From: Site-B1 sp963722665
GTDB lineage: Bacteria > Bacteroidota > Bacteroidia > Flavobacteriales > Flavobacteriaceae
Length of the DNA: 64,000 nucleotides
Reading direction: 5' to 3'
Assembly: GCA_963722665.1 (NCBI GenBank)
Contig: CAVRNW010000007.1
Coordinates: 43,652-107,651, forward strand
In this document: one piece after another, positions 38,024 through 45,934 of the stretch
Layout: each line of letters opens with the position of its first letter
Position numbering within the stretch: the first letter of the stretch is position 1
The notes under the pieces: generated by a model
Told to the model about the DNA's origin: nothing
Database searches by the model: none
What the model saw: only the letters and a program-made list of their open reading frames with translations
Translations under genes and position numbers: made by a program

Positions 38024-38178
38024 TTATATATTGTCGTTATATTCATTATAAATTTACGTCAGTTTGAGCTATTTATGAAAGTAAATTGTATCAAAAACAA
38101 GTTAATTTATTTAAAAATACTCTGATTCTATCCCGAGATCTATCAGAATTGCTTTGCAATTTCACTCGTAGTGACACA

Positions 38179-40278
38179 TTACTTCAAAATCTGAAAAGCA
38201 ATCAGCGCAACAATATATGCCAAAAGCGTCATACCTATTAACTGAAAAATAGGCCATTTCCAGCTGTTTGTTTCCCTCTTTACAATGGCTAATGTACTCA
38301 TACATTGCATAGCAAAAGCATAGAACAACAATAATGAAATTCCGGATGCAAAATTAAATAAAGGTCCGCCAAGTATTGGGTTTACTTCACCGGCCATTCG
38401 GTTCTTTATTGTTTCTTCTTCTTCGCTTCCAACACTGTAGATGGTTGCTAACGTACCGACAAAAACTTCTCGAGCTGCAAACGAACTGACTAAGGCAATA
38501 CCAATTTTCCAGTCGTAGCCTAAAGGCCTGATTGCAGGTTCAATGGCTCTTCCGGTAATTCCTATAAACGAATGTTCCAGTTTATGTGAGGCTATTTTAC
38601 GTTTTAGTTCATCATCACTTAAATTTTGAGAGACCGTTTCAGCTTTAACAATGTTTTCAGCATTGTTGAATTGCTCACCTGGACCAAAGGAAGCTAAAAA
38701 CCATAAAATTATTGAAATAGCTAATATGATCTTTCCTGCTCCAAATACAAAGGCCTTTGTTCTCTCAATGACGGTTAAAACAACATTTTTAAACAAGGGT
38801 AATTTATAATTGGGCATTTCAACAACAAAAAATGTTTTGCTTTTTATTTTTAGCACTTTGTTCAGTAAAAAAGCAGAAGCAATTGCTGCTCCAAATCCTA
38901 ATAAATACAAAAACATCAAGGTCAATGCCTGATAATTCAATCCAATAAACCGACCTTCAGGAATTACGAGAGCTATAATGATCAAGTACACAGGCAATCG
39001 TGCAGAACAAGTTATAAAAGGTGTGACCAGTATTGTAATTAAACGTTCTTTCCAGCTTTCTATATTTCTGGTTGCCATGATAGCCGGAATTGCACAAGCC
39101 GTTCCCGAAATTAAGGGCACAACACTTTTACCGCTTAATCCAAATCGCCGCATAATTCGATCCATTAAAAAGACAACGCGACTCATATATCCACTTTCTT
39201 CCAAAACCGATATAAATAAAAAAAGAAAGGCTATTTGTGGAATGAATATGACTATACCGCCAAGGCCCGGAATGATTCCTTCTGCCAGTAAACTGGTGAA
39301 GGCTCCTTTAGGCAAAACTGTTTTGGTCCATTCACTTAAAGAAGCAAACATAGTATCAATGAAATCCATTGGGATACTGGACCAATCATAAATTGCCTGA
39401 AATATGGTAAGCAAAATGATGAAGAAAATTAAATACCCGAATATTTTATGAGTTAATACCCTGTCAATTTGTGCACGAAATCCTTTTGCACTTTTTGGGT
39501 CAATAGTTTGACCTTTTTTAAGAACATTATTAATGAATTGATATCTCTTTATGGTTTCCTTTTGCTGTAATCGTTTAAGGTCGCTCTTGGTTTTTGTTTT
39601 AAAACCGGCAATGGCATCCATTTCATTTCTATCCATTTTTCCAAAATTCACATCCTGAGTTATTACCAGCCAAAGTTTATACAATAACTGATTTGGGAAC
39701 GCTTTTCTCAAGCTGTTGAAGTATTCAGTGTCAATCTCTGAAGCATTAACGCATGGTTCAATGGATAGTTCCTTATAATTGGCGATGAGTTGTTTTAAAT
39801 GGTCAATTCCTTGATTTTTCCTGGTACTTACTACTGCTATTTTTGTTTTTAATTTGGATTCCAGATAGTCTATGTCCAAAGAAATTCCCTTATAGGTCAT
39901 TCTGTCGGCCATGTTAATAATTAAAATTACCGGAATTCCGAGATCTTTTATTTGTGTAAATAACAGTAAGTTTCGTTTTAAATTCTCTACATCACTAATT
40001 ACTGCGGCTACATCAGGAAAATCTTTATCGTTTTTATTTAAAAGCAACTCTATAACCACATTTTCGTCAAATGAAGATGCATTTAGACTATATGTGCCAG
40101 GGAGATCAATTATGTGTGCTTTAACGCCGCGAGGAAGTTTGCAAATGCCTTCTTTTTTTTCAACGGTAATTCCCGGATAATTTCCAACCTTTTGATTTAA
40201 TCCGGTAAGGGCATTAAAAACAGAGGTCTTACCGGTATTGGGATTCCCAATTAATGCAACATTGATTTGTTTACTCAT
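38179..40278 (-). CDS. feoB: ferrous iron transporter FeoB
   Basis: A 699-residue full-length FeoB (Fe2+ import across the inner membrane, GTP-dependent). I set the start at ATG 40278 (MSKQINVALIGNPNTGKTS) because the longer frame runs through feoA. G1 is GNPNTGKTS, G3 DLPGTYSL and G4 NMAD; the membrane part has the canonical gates SGTACAIPAIMATRNIESWKERL and FITCSARLPVY. The C-terminal block FAAREVFVGTLATIYS and YAFAMQCMSTLAIVKRETNSWK is intact. It overlaps feoA by 8 bases, so the two are co-translated, and it converges with the split-FeoB operon. Confidence 0.95.
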   Translation of the reverse strand: MSKQINVALIGNPNTGKTSVFNALTGLNQKVGNYPGITVEKKEGICKLPRGVKAHIIDLPGTYSLNASSFDENVVIELLLNKNDKDFPDVAAVISDVENLKRNLLLFTQIKDLGIPVILIINMADRMTYKGISLDIDYLESKLKTKIAVVSTRKNQGIDHLKQLIANYKELSIEPCVNASEIDTEYFNSLRKAFPNQLLYKLWLVITQDVNFGKMDRNEMDAIAGFKTKTKSDLKRLQQKETIKRYQFINNVLKKGQTIDPKSAKGFRAQIDRVLTHKIFGYLIFFIILLTIFQAIYDWSSIPMDFIDTMFASLSEWTKTVLPKGAFTSLLAEGIIPGLGGIVIFIPQIAFLFLFISVLEESGYMSRVVFLMDRIMRRFGLSGKSVVPLISGTACAIPAIMATRNIESWKERLITILVTPFITCSARLPVYLIIIALVIPEGRFIGLNYQALTLMFLYLLGFGAAIASAFLLNKVLKIKSKTFFVVEMPNYKLPLFKNVVLTVIERTKAFVFGAGKIILAISIILWFLASFGPGEQFNNAENIVKAETVSQNLSDDELKRKIASHKLEHSFIGITGRAIEPAIRPLGYDWKIGIALVSSFAAREVFVGTLATIYSVGSEEEETIKNRMAGEVNPILGGPLFNFASGISLLLFYAFAMQCMSTLAIVKRETNSWKWPIFQLIGMTLLAYIVALIAFQILK

Positions 40279-40501
40279 TGGGGATTTTTTCGATGAAGAT
40301 GTGAACCGCGGTTTCTCTTCTAATAGCCAGATGACAACCACTAATATTCAAGTATAGAGGATCTGAAAATGGAGCCAGCTGTAGTAATTCTATTTCATTT
40401 CCCGGTAAACAACCCATTTCTATAAGCTTTAATGGAATGTATTCAGAGGATGCATCCAAGATTATTCCTTTCTCACCAAGTTTTAAATCTGCAGCTGTCA
40501 A
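40271..40501 (-). CDS. feoA: ferrous iron transport protein FeoA
   Basis: A 76-residue SH3-like FeoA (LGEKGIILDASSEYIPLKLIEMGCLPGNEIELLQLAPFSDPLYLNISGCHLAIRRE; key turns KLIEMGCLPG and GCHLAIRRE). It binds FeoB and is required for Fe2+ uptake in several bacteria. Start codon TTG at 40501. The gene overlaps feoB by 8 bases. The promoter lies about 30 bases upstream. Confidence 0.9.
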   Translation of the reverse strand: MTAADLKLGEKGIILDASSEYIPLKLIEMGCLPGNEIELLQLAPFSDPLYLNISGCHLAIRRETAVHIFIEKIPNE

Positions 40502-40531
40502 CGGGTCTTATTTAGATTGATTATAATTAAG

Positions 40532-40539
40532 CAAAAATA
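40532..40539 (-). promoter_or_regulatory. -7 promoter element TATTTTTG of the feoAB operon
   Basis: Exact TAnnTTTG match on the - strand, 31 bases before the feoA start. AT-rich imperfectly palindromic sequence (around 40510-40531) covers the likely transcription start and may hold an iron-dependent operator; the regulator is not identified. Confidence 0.5.
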
Positions 40540-40758
40540 ACGGAAATATGAGCGGTAAAAAAATTACTAAAGAACAAAAGTGAATAAGCTTTATGAGATT
40601 ATCAAATTTATTATCCTAAAACTATGTAAATAGTTAACATTTCATCGGTTTACATGCTAAGGCAATAAGGTTTTATTTAGAATTTTATCAGAATAATAAA
40701 TCGCACAGAATTAGGGGTTAAAATATTGTTAATATGGTGGTTAAAGGTCTAATTGTAG

Positions 40759-40766
40759 TAATTTTG
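40759..40766 (+). promoter_or_regulatory. -7 promoter element TAATTTTG of the first 36-residue peptide gene
   Basis: Exact TAnnTTTG match. The following leader (TAGTCTCAAATTTAAAATA) is shared, with small changes, by the second copy, showing that the whole promoter-leader-gene unit was duplicated. Confidence 0.6.
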
Positions 40767-40793
40767 TAGTCTCAAATTTAAAATAATAGAATT

Positions 40794-40904
40794 ATGAAAG
40801 CAAGTTATAGTAAAATAGCAAAAGAAAGTAAGATAGGAACAACTACTAAGATATTTGGCAACACAAGTGCAATTGTATGGAATACAAAAAGACGCTTCAG
40901 ATAA
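40794..40904 (+). CDS. 36-residue basic peptide, copy 1
   Basis: An ATG-started frame of 36 codons (begins MKASYSKIAKESKIG, ends NTKRRFR, TAA at 40902). Nine residues are Lys or Arg and one is Glu. A nearly identical gene lies 364 bases downstream; of the 13 codon differences between the two, eight are synonymous, which is the signature of a protein kept by selection. Only five residues differ (K10R, T16I, A26S, I27M, F35Y), all conservative. The gene has its own -7 element and terminator. There is no signal peptide and no cysteine. Possible roles include a ribosome- or nucleic-acid-binding peptide or an antimicrobial or toxin-like peptide; none can be preferred from sequence. Confidence 0.75.
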   Translation: MKASYSKIAKESKIGTTTKIFGNTSAIVWNTKRRFR

Positions 40905-40927
40905 TCTTAGGAATTTTTTAAAGAAGA

Positions 40928-40954
40928 GGCACTTTTTAAAAGTGCCTTTTTTTT
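40928..40954 (+). terminator. terminator of peptide gene copy 1
   Basis: GGCACTTT/AAAGTGCC hairpin followed by eight T residues, 24 bases after the stop codon. Confidence 0.9.
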
Positions 40955-41122
40955 GTCTAAAATTTAAAAAGTAAGAAAGAATAAACTAAAAGAAACATGA
41001 TGCTCAAGATAGCAAACGAGTTGAATGCTATATTGGCAATAATTATTAACAAATGTATAGTCAGAGTTAATTTAGTATATAAATATGCCAAATTAGTTGT
41101 ACTAAGTTGATTATAGACACTT

Positions 41123-41130
41123 TACATTTG
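41123..41130 (+). promoter_or_regulatory. -7 promoter element TACATTTG of peptide gene copy 2
   Basis: Exact TAnnTTTG match, followed by CAGTCTCAAATTATAAAAAT, the duplicated leader of copy 1. Confidence 0.6.
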
Positions 41131-41157
41131 CAGTCTCAAATTATAAAAATAAAAATT

Positions 41158-41268
41158 ATGAAAGCAAGTTATAGTAAAATCGCAAGAGAAAGTAAAATAG
41201 GAATTACTACTAAAATATTTGGAAATACCAGTTCAATGGTTTGGAATACAAAAAGACGTTACAGATAA
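41158..41268 (+). CDS. 36-residue basic peptide, copy 2
   Basis: A second 36-codon frame (MKASYSKIARESKIG ... NTKRRYR, TAA at 41266), the tandem partner of the gene at 40794. Start codon, leader, stop and the 3' sequence up to the terminator are all duplicated. Residue 27 is Met and residue 35 Tyr, against Ile and Phe in copy 1. The high proportion of synonymous change indicates that both encode a functional peptide. The gene is followed by SCO on the opposite strand with a shared terminator. Confidence 0.75.
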   Translation: MKASYSKIARESKIGITTKIFGNTSSMVWNTKRRYR

Positions 41269-41290
41269 TCCTAGGAATTCTTACAAAAAA

Positions 41291-41316
41291 GGCACTTTAT
41301 TAAGTGCCTTTTTTTA
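41291..41316. terminator. two-way terminator between peptide copy 2 and the SCO gene
   Basis: GGCACTT/AAGTGCC hairpin with A- and T-runs on either side; it mirrors the copy 1 terminator and touches the stop of the SCO gene. Confidence 0.85.
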
Positions 41317-41985
41317 TTTGTATTCTTCTTTTAAAACTTCAATATCATTCAGTAATCGCTCTATATCTTCCTCGTTTGTCCCATCATAAAAACCTCTAAT
41401 TTGGTTTTTCTTATCTATGAGCATGAAGTTCTCTGTGTGTATCATGTCATAAGGTCCGCCATCACCATCAGTCTTTACAGCTAAATAACTCTTTCTGGCT
41501 AATTCATAAATTTGTTTTTTATCTCCTGTAACCAAATTCCACTTGCTGTCAATTACACCTTTTTTTAGTGCATAACGCTTCAATTGAGCGACTGAATCTA
41601 TTTCCGGAGTAACAGAGTGGGATAATAATAGAACTTCGCTATCCTCTTTAAGATTCTCTTGAATGTCTTTCATATGTTCTGTCATAATTGGGCAGATAGT
41701 CTGACAGGTTGTGAAAAAGAAATCGGCTACATAGATCTTATCTTTATAAAAGTCTTGAGTAATGGTATCTCCATTTTGATTAATTAAACTAAAATCAGCA
41801 ATCTTGTGATATTTACTCTTATGTTGGATGGTGCTGTCAACCAGCTCTTCACTGACTCGACTCGGTTGATAAATCGGCAATGGTCTATAAACATCCAAAA
41901 CATTATAAATTATAGATATAATTATAACGGATAGGATCAAAAATGCAATTCCAAAATATTTATATTCTTTAAAAAAGGACAGCAT
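41314..41985 (-). CDS. SCO1/SenC family protein
   Basis: A 223-residue protein anchored by one N-terminal transmembrane helix (YFGIAFLILSVIIISIIYNV). The thioredoxin-like periplasmic domain has the copper motif CQTIC in FFTTCQTICPIM and the conserved distal His in DMIHTENFMLI. SCO proteins deliver Cu+ to the Cu_A site of cytochrome c oxidase, so this organism has an aa3-type oxidase (inference from family). It is transcribed toward the peptide gene pair and shares its terminator. Confidence 0.93.
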   Translation of the reverse strand: MLSFFKEYKYFGIAFLILSVIIISIIYNVLDVYRPLPIYQPSRVSEELVDSTIQHKSKYHKIADFSLINQNGDTITQDFYKDKIYVADFFFTTCQTICPIMTEHMKDIQENLKEDSEVLLLSHSVTPEIDSVAQLKRYALKKGVIDSKWNLVTGDKKQIYELARKSYLAVKTDGDGGPYDMIHTENFMLIDKKNQIRGFYDGTNEEDIERLLNDIEVLKEEYK

Positions 41986-42071
41986 TGAACCTAATATTTA
42001 TGTTGTTGGGCGCAAAATTACAATTTAATTAAGTTTATTTTGGTAATTTTAGTCACCATTAAAAAGGCGCT

Positions 42072-44009
42072 ATGAAAGTATTTATTACACTGATTTTACT
42101 CTTCTTGTCATTCTCTATATATTCACAAAACTTTGATGAAGATCAAAGCGCAATAATTGAAGCTGAAACTAAGTCGGCTATAGGCAGGATTAATTATAGA
42201 GCTAATGCCAATACGGGAAATTATGATGTAAAGTATCATAAATTGGAGTTTTCAATAGATCCAAGTGTTGCCAGCATTTCCGGGATTGTGACTACGCATT
42301 TTGAAGCGAAAGAAAATATGGGTGAAGTAACTTTTGATTTGACAGATAACATGGTTGTATCTCAGGTTTTACAAAACGGAAACTCTCTATCGTTCACCCA
42401 AAATACAAATGATGAGTTGGTAATTACCTTGGCACAACCTGTAAATTTAGGAGAAACAGGGATCGTTGAAATCACTTATTCAGGGAGCCCTCAAGCTTCC
42501 GGGTTTGACTCTTTTGAAGCATCCACTCACAATGGAGATCCGGTATTATGGACCTTATCTGAACCATATGGAGCTAAAGACTGGTGGCCTTGTAAGCAGG
42601 ATCTGAATGATAAAATAGACAGCATCGATGTTTACATAACAACGCCGCAATTTAATTCTCAATCGGAAGAATATGTTGCTGTAAGTAATGGCTTAGAACA
42701 AAGCCAGACTATAAATGGCATAAACAAAACGACTCATTTTAAACATTTATATCCTATTCCCGCTTATTTAGTGGCCATCGCAGCAACTAATTATGAAGTG
42801 TATTCTCATTCAGTGTCGAACAACGGAAATCCTTTCGAAATAGTTAATTATGTGTATCCGGAAAGTCTTACATCAGCTCAAGCTAGTACAGGTGTAACAG
42901 TGCCCATTATGGAATTGTTTACTGATTTATTTGAAGAATATCCATACGCATCAGAAAAATATGGTCATGCTCAGTTTGGTTGGGGAGGCGGAATGGAACA
43001 TACTACAGTATCATTTATGGGGAGTTTTAACAGGAATTTAATTGCGCATGAATTGGCGCATCAATGGTTTGGTAATAAAATAACCTGTGGAAGTTGGAAA
43101 GATATTTGGCTCAATGAAGGTTTTGCAACCTATTTATCTGGTCTGGTAATAGAAGATTTGGATGGGAATGCTGCTTTTAACACCTGGAAACAGCAACGTG
43201 TGGATAATATAACCTCTCTGACAGATGGAGCTGTTTATTTATCCGATCAGGATACAACTAGTGTCAATAGAATTTTTAGTTCTAGATTAAGCTACAATAA
43301 AGGATCCATGGTCCTGCATATGCTGAGAAAGAAATTAGGGAAAACTAATTTTTATCAAGGCATTCAAAGTTATTTAAGTGATCCTGATCTTGCATTTAAT
43401 TATGCAAAAACTGAGGATTTTATTCCTATAATGGAAGCAGCAAGCGGAGAAGATTTAAGCGAGTTTTTTAATGACTGGGTCTACAATCAGGGCTATCCAA
43501 GTTATAGTGTTGAATGGACACAATCAGATCCAACTCAAGTACAAATACAAATTGACCAAACCCAAAGTCATCCTTCGGTCGGTTTTTTTGAAGCTCCGAT
43601 AACCCTACGTTTAAATGGTACTAATGCTGAAACGCAGGATGTAATTCTTAATAACACTAGTAATGGTCAGGTATTTACTGAAGTTGTAGCTTTTAATATC
43701 GATAACATTCAGTTTGATCCTGAATTTGATCTTATTTCAAAAAATAATTCAGTCGTTTTAGGACTTAATGATGAATTTCCAAACGTGCAATTCTCGGTCT
43801 ATCCAAATCCGGCAAACACAGAAATATTCATACAAAAACCTAATGATCTGGAAATTTCAAATATTAGAATTTATGATATTTTTGGAAGGCTAGTCAAGGA
43901 ATCCAATGAACAAAGGCGTTTGAATATAGAAGAATTATCTACTGGGCTACATTTTATGATTTTTGAAACCTCCAGTGGAACCATTCATAAAAGATTGTTA
44001 AAGCAATAA
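42072..44009 (+). CDS. M1 family aminopeptidase with T9SS sorting domain
   Basis: A 645-residue secreted zinc aminopeptidase. Signal peptide at residues 1-19 (MKVFITLILLFLSFSIYSQ). The M1 catalytic domain has HELAHQWFGNKITCGSWKDIWLNEGFATY (HExxH plus the third Glu ligand) and the exopeptidase-type GGMEH motif (WGGGMEHTTVSF). The C-terminal ~75 residues (VQFSVYPNPANTEIFIQ ... FGRLVKESNEQRRL ... LHFMIFETSSGTIHKRLLKQ) are a type A sorting domain, so it is exported by T9SS and attached to the surface. It lacks the C-terminal ERAP-like domain of full-size M1 enzymes. Single gene. Confidence 0.95.
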   Translation: MKVFITLILLFLSFSIYSQNFDEDQSAIIEAETKSAIGRINYRANANTGNYDVKYHKLEFSIDPSVASISGIVTTHFEAKENMGEVTFDLTDNMVVSQVLQNGNSLSFTQNTNDELVITLAQPVNLGETGIVEITYSGSPQASGFDSFEASTHNGDPVLWTLSEPYGAKDWWPCKQDLNDKIDSIDVYITTPQFNSQSEEYVAVSNGLEQSQTINGINKTTHFKHLYPIPAYLVAIAATNYEVYSHSVSNNGNPFEIVNYVYPESLTSAQASTGVTVPIMELFTDLFEEYPYASEKYGHAQFGWGGGMEHTTVSFMGSFNRNLIAHELAHQWFGNKITCGSWKDIWLNEGFATYLSGLVIEDLDGNAAFNTWKQQRVDNITSLTDGAVYLSDQDTTSVNRIFSSRLSYNKGSMVLHMLRKKLGKTNFYQGIQSYLSDPDLAFNYAKTEDFIPIMEAASGEDLSEFFNDWVYNQGYPSYSVEWTQSDPTQVQIQIDQTQSHPSVGFFEAPITLRLNGTNAETQDVILNNTSNGQVFTEVVAFNIDNIQFDPEFDLISKNNSVVLGLNDEFPNVQFSVYPNPANTEIFIQKPNDLEISNIRIYDIFGRLVKESNEQRRLNIEELSTGLHFMIFETSSGTIHKRLLKQ

Positions 44010-44040
44010 GTTTAGTTTTCTTAAAGTTGATATAAAACAT

Positions 44041-44048
44041 TACTTTTG
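44041..44048 (+). promoter_or_regulatory. -7 promoter element TACTTTTG of rseP
   Basis: Exact TAnnTTTG match, 31 bases before the RseP start. Confidence 0.55.
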
Positions 44049-44078
44049 TCGCTCATTTTAAATTAGATATCTACCTAC

Positions 44079-45419
44079 ATGGAATTTATTATAAAAATAT
44101 CCCAGTTCTTGCTGAGTCTTAGTTTACTAATTGTGCTTCACGAATTAGGTCATTTCATACCCGCTAAAATCTTTAAGACCAGAGTTGAGAAGTTTTACTT
44201 GTTTTTTGACATTAAATATTCATTATTCAAAAAGAAAATAGGAGAAACGGTATACGGTATTGGCTGGTTACCTCTTGGGGGCTATGTAAAAATAGCAGGC
44301 ATGATAGATGAGAGCATGGATAAAGAACAAATGGCCAAACCACCGCAGCCTTGGGAATTTCGTTCTAAACCTTCATGGCAACGTTTAATTATTATGCTTG
44401 GAGGAGTGTTTGTAAACTTTGTTTTGGCATTAATAATTTACATATTCATGGCTTTTGGGTATGGTGATACAGATATCTCCACAGAAAGCATCAAAGACGG
44501 ATATTGGGTTAGTAACCCTTTGTTAACTGAACTAGGTTTCAAAACCGGTGATGATGTGATTGCTATCAATGAATTCAAGGTTGAAAATTATTCAGATATA
44601 AAAAGGTTCATTGTTGAAGCAGATTCATATACAATTGATAGGGATGGTGTTGAACAGAAAATAGTATTACCAGAGGATTTTTTAGGACAATTGACAACCA
44701 GTGATGATAGAAGCTTGTTTGAATTACGAATTCCATTTATGGTTGGAAAGGTTTCGGATTCTTCATTGAACATAGGAGCCGATCTGAAGCAGGGAGATGT
44801 AATAACGGCGATTAACGGTAATGAAGTAAAATACTTTGATCAATTTGCTGAAGAGCTGGGTAAGTATAAAGACCAGACCATTAATGTTACTTTGTTAAGA
44901 GAAAATGAATCTTTGAAAAAGGATCTGCAAGTAGATGGAAATGGTAAAGTTGGAATATTTCCTGCAAGCAGCATAAAGCAATTTGAGGAATTAGGATATT
45001 TTAAAATAGTCAAAAAAGAGTACTCCTTTTATGAAAGTTTTGGTGCAGGAATGACAAAATTCAAAGCACAGATGGCATCTTATGGTGCTCAATTAAAAAA
45101 GATATTCAACCCTAATACAGGAGCATATAAAGGTGTTGGCGGATTTAAAGCGATTTTTGATATTTTTCCCGACACTTGGAGTTGGGAGGCTTTTTGGACC
45201 ATCACAGCATTTTTATCAATTATGCTAGGCGTTTTAAATTTGTTGCCAATTCCTGCACTGGATGGAGGGCACGTGATGTTTTTATTATATGAGATGGTAT
45301 CAGGGAAAAAACCAGGTGATAAATTTATGGAGTATGCGCAAATGGTTGGATTTTTTGTCCTAATTGCCTTGGTGCTTTTTGCCAATGGTAATGATATTTT
45401 CAAAGCCGTTTTCAATTAA
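44079..45419 (+). CDS. rseP: RIP metalloprotease RseP
   Basis: A 446-residue site-2 protease of the inner membrane. Zinc motif HELGH (residues 22-26) is followed by membrane helices; the distal motif NLLPIPALDGGH near residue 390 provides the Asp ligand. A PDZ domain lies between (about 210-285), with the GADLKQGDVITAINGNEV block. The family cuts anti-sigma factors and signal-peptide remnants inside the membrane. The ECF sigma gene at the window start may be one of its clients (inference only). Confidence 0.95.
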   Translation: MEFIIKISQFLLSLSLLIVLHELGHFIPAKIFKTRVEKFYLFFDIKYSLFKKKIGETVYGIGWLPLGGYVKIAGMIDESMDKEQMAKPPQPWEFRSKPSWQRLIIMLGGVFVNFVLALIIYIFMAFGYGDTDISTESIKDGYWVSNPLLTELGFKTGDDVIAINEFKVENYSDIKRFIVEADSYTIDRDGVEQKIVLPEDFLGQLTTSDDRSLFELRIPFMVGKVSDSSLNIGADLKQGDVITAINGNEVKYFDQFAEELGKYKDQTINVTLLRENESLKKDLQVDGNGKVGIFPASSIKQFEELGYFKIVKKEYSFYESFGAGMTKFKAQMASYGAQLKKIFNPNTGAYKGVGGFKAIFDIFPDTWSWEAFWTITAFLSIMLGVLNLLPIPALDGGHVMFLLYEMVSGKKPGDKFMEYAQMVGFFVLIALVLFANGNDIFKAVFN

Positions 45420-45436
45420 TATTTTTTAATTCTTTA

Positions 45437-45467
45437 TTTGTTGTGATTAAAAAATAGTATATATTTG
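45437..45467 (+). promoter_or_regulatory. promoter of tRNA-Asn
   Basis: TTTG (45437-45440) and TATATTTG (45460-45467) are separated by 19 bases, an exact Bacteroidetes -33/-7 pair. The tRNA begins 24 bases later. Confidence 0.65.
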
Positions 45468-45490
45468 CGCTCTCAAAAAGGAAAAAACAC

Positions 45491-45564
45491 TCCTCCTTAG
45501 CTCAGTTGGTTAGAGCATTTGACTGTTAATCAAAGGGTCCTTGGTTCGAGTCCAAGAGGGGGAG
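45491..45564 (+). tRNA. tRNA-Asn (GTT)
   Basis: A 74-nt cloverleaf: acceptor TCCTCCT pairs with AGGGGGA (one G-T pair), D-loop AGCTCAGTTGGTTAGAGC, anticodon loop CTGTTAA, T-arm GGTTCGAGTCC, discriminator G. CCA is not encoded. Confidence 0.95.
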
Positions 45565-45579
45565 CAAAACAATAGAAAG

Positions 45580-45606
45580 CCATCTAAGAAATTAGGTGGT
45601 TTTTTG
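45580..45606 (+). terminator. terminator between tRNA-Asn and tRNA-Pro
   Basis: CCATCTAA/TTAGGTGG hairpin followed by a T-run. The tRNA-Pro gene begins 7 bases later and has no promoter of its own visible, so it may depend on read-through. Confidence 0.7.
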
Positions 45607-45613
45607 TTTAAAT

Positions 45614-45691
45614 CGGGATGTGGCGCAGTCCGGTTAGCGTACACGGCTGGGGGCCGTGTGGTCGCAGGTTCAAATCCTGTCATCCCGACCA
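45614..45691 (+). tRNA. tRNA-Pro (GGG)
   Basis: Acceptor CGGGATG pairs with CATCCCG in seven pairs; anticodon stem CACGG/CCGTG encloses CTGGGGG; T-arm GGTTCAAATCC. CCA is encoded at 45689-45691. Confidence 0.94.
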
Positions 45692-45698
45692 AGTAGAA

Positions 45699-45729
45699 AA
45701 GTGATTAGCATGTGCAAATCACTTTTTTT
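45699..45729 (+). terminator. terminator of tRNA-Pro
   Basis: AAGTGATT/AATCACTT hairpin with a 10-base loop and a following T-run. Confidence 0.85.
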
Positions 45730-45836
45730 GTTTTCACATGGAACCAAACTTGGTTTGTGGGAACATGGAAAACAAAAAAGCAGAAGGCAAGAGCCTTCAT
45801 TTTTCTATTTGCACTGAGGGTTTCTTGGGATTATTA

Positions 45837-45854
45837 AAATCCCGTCATCCCGAC
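45837..45854 (+). repeat. second copy of the tRNA-Pro 3' end
   Basis: AAATCCCGTCATCCCGAC matches 17 of 18 bases of the tRNA-Pro 3' end (45672-45689). It might be the scar of an element that integrated at the tRNA, but GTCATCCCGA also belongs to the dispersed hairpin element near 7990, so the match could come from that. Confidence 0.4.
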
Positions 45855-45934
45855 ATATTATACTTTACTTAATAAAAGTAGTTTACAATTAGCCAAACTG
45901 ATTCTTGACAGGTCTTTCACCTTTAAAATGATTG

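Noticed and set aside
38978..40180. Two open frames on the + strand opposite feoB
   Set aside because: Shadows of the feoB coding sequence.
45510..45692. A 60-codon frame on the - strand over the two tRNAs (MVGMTGFEPATTRPP...)
   Set aside because: A well-known artefact of antisense tRNA sequence, repeatedly annotated as a protein in databases.
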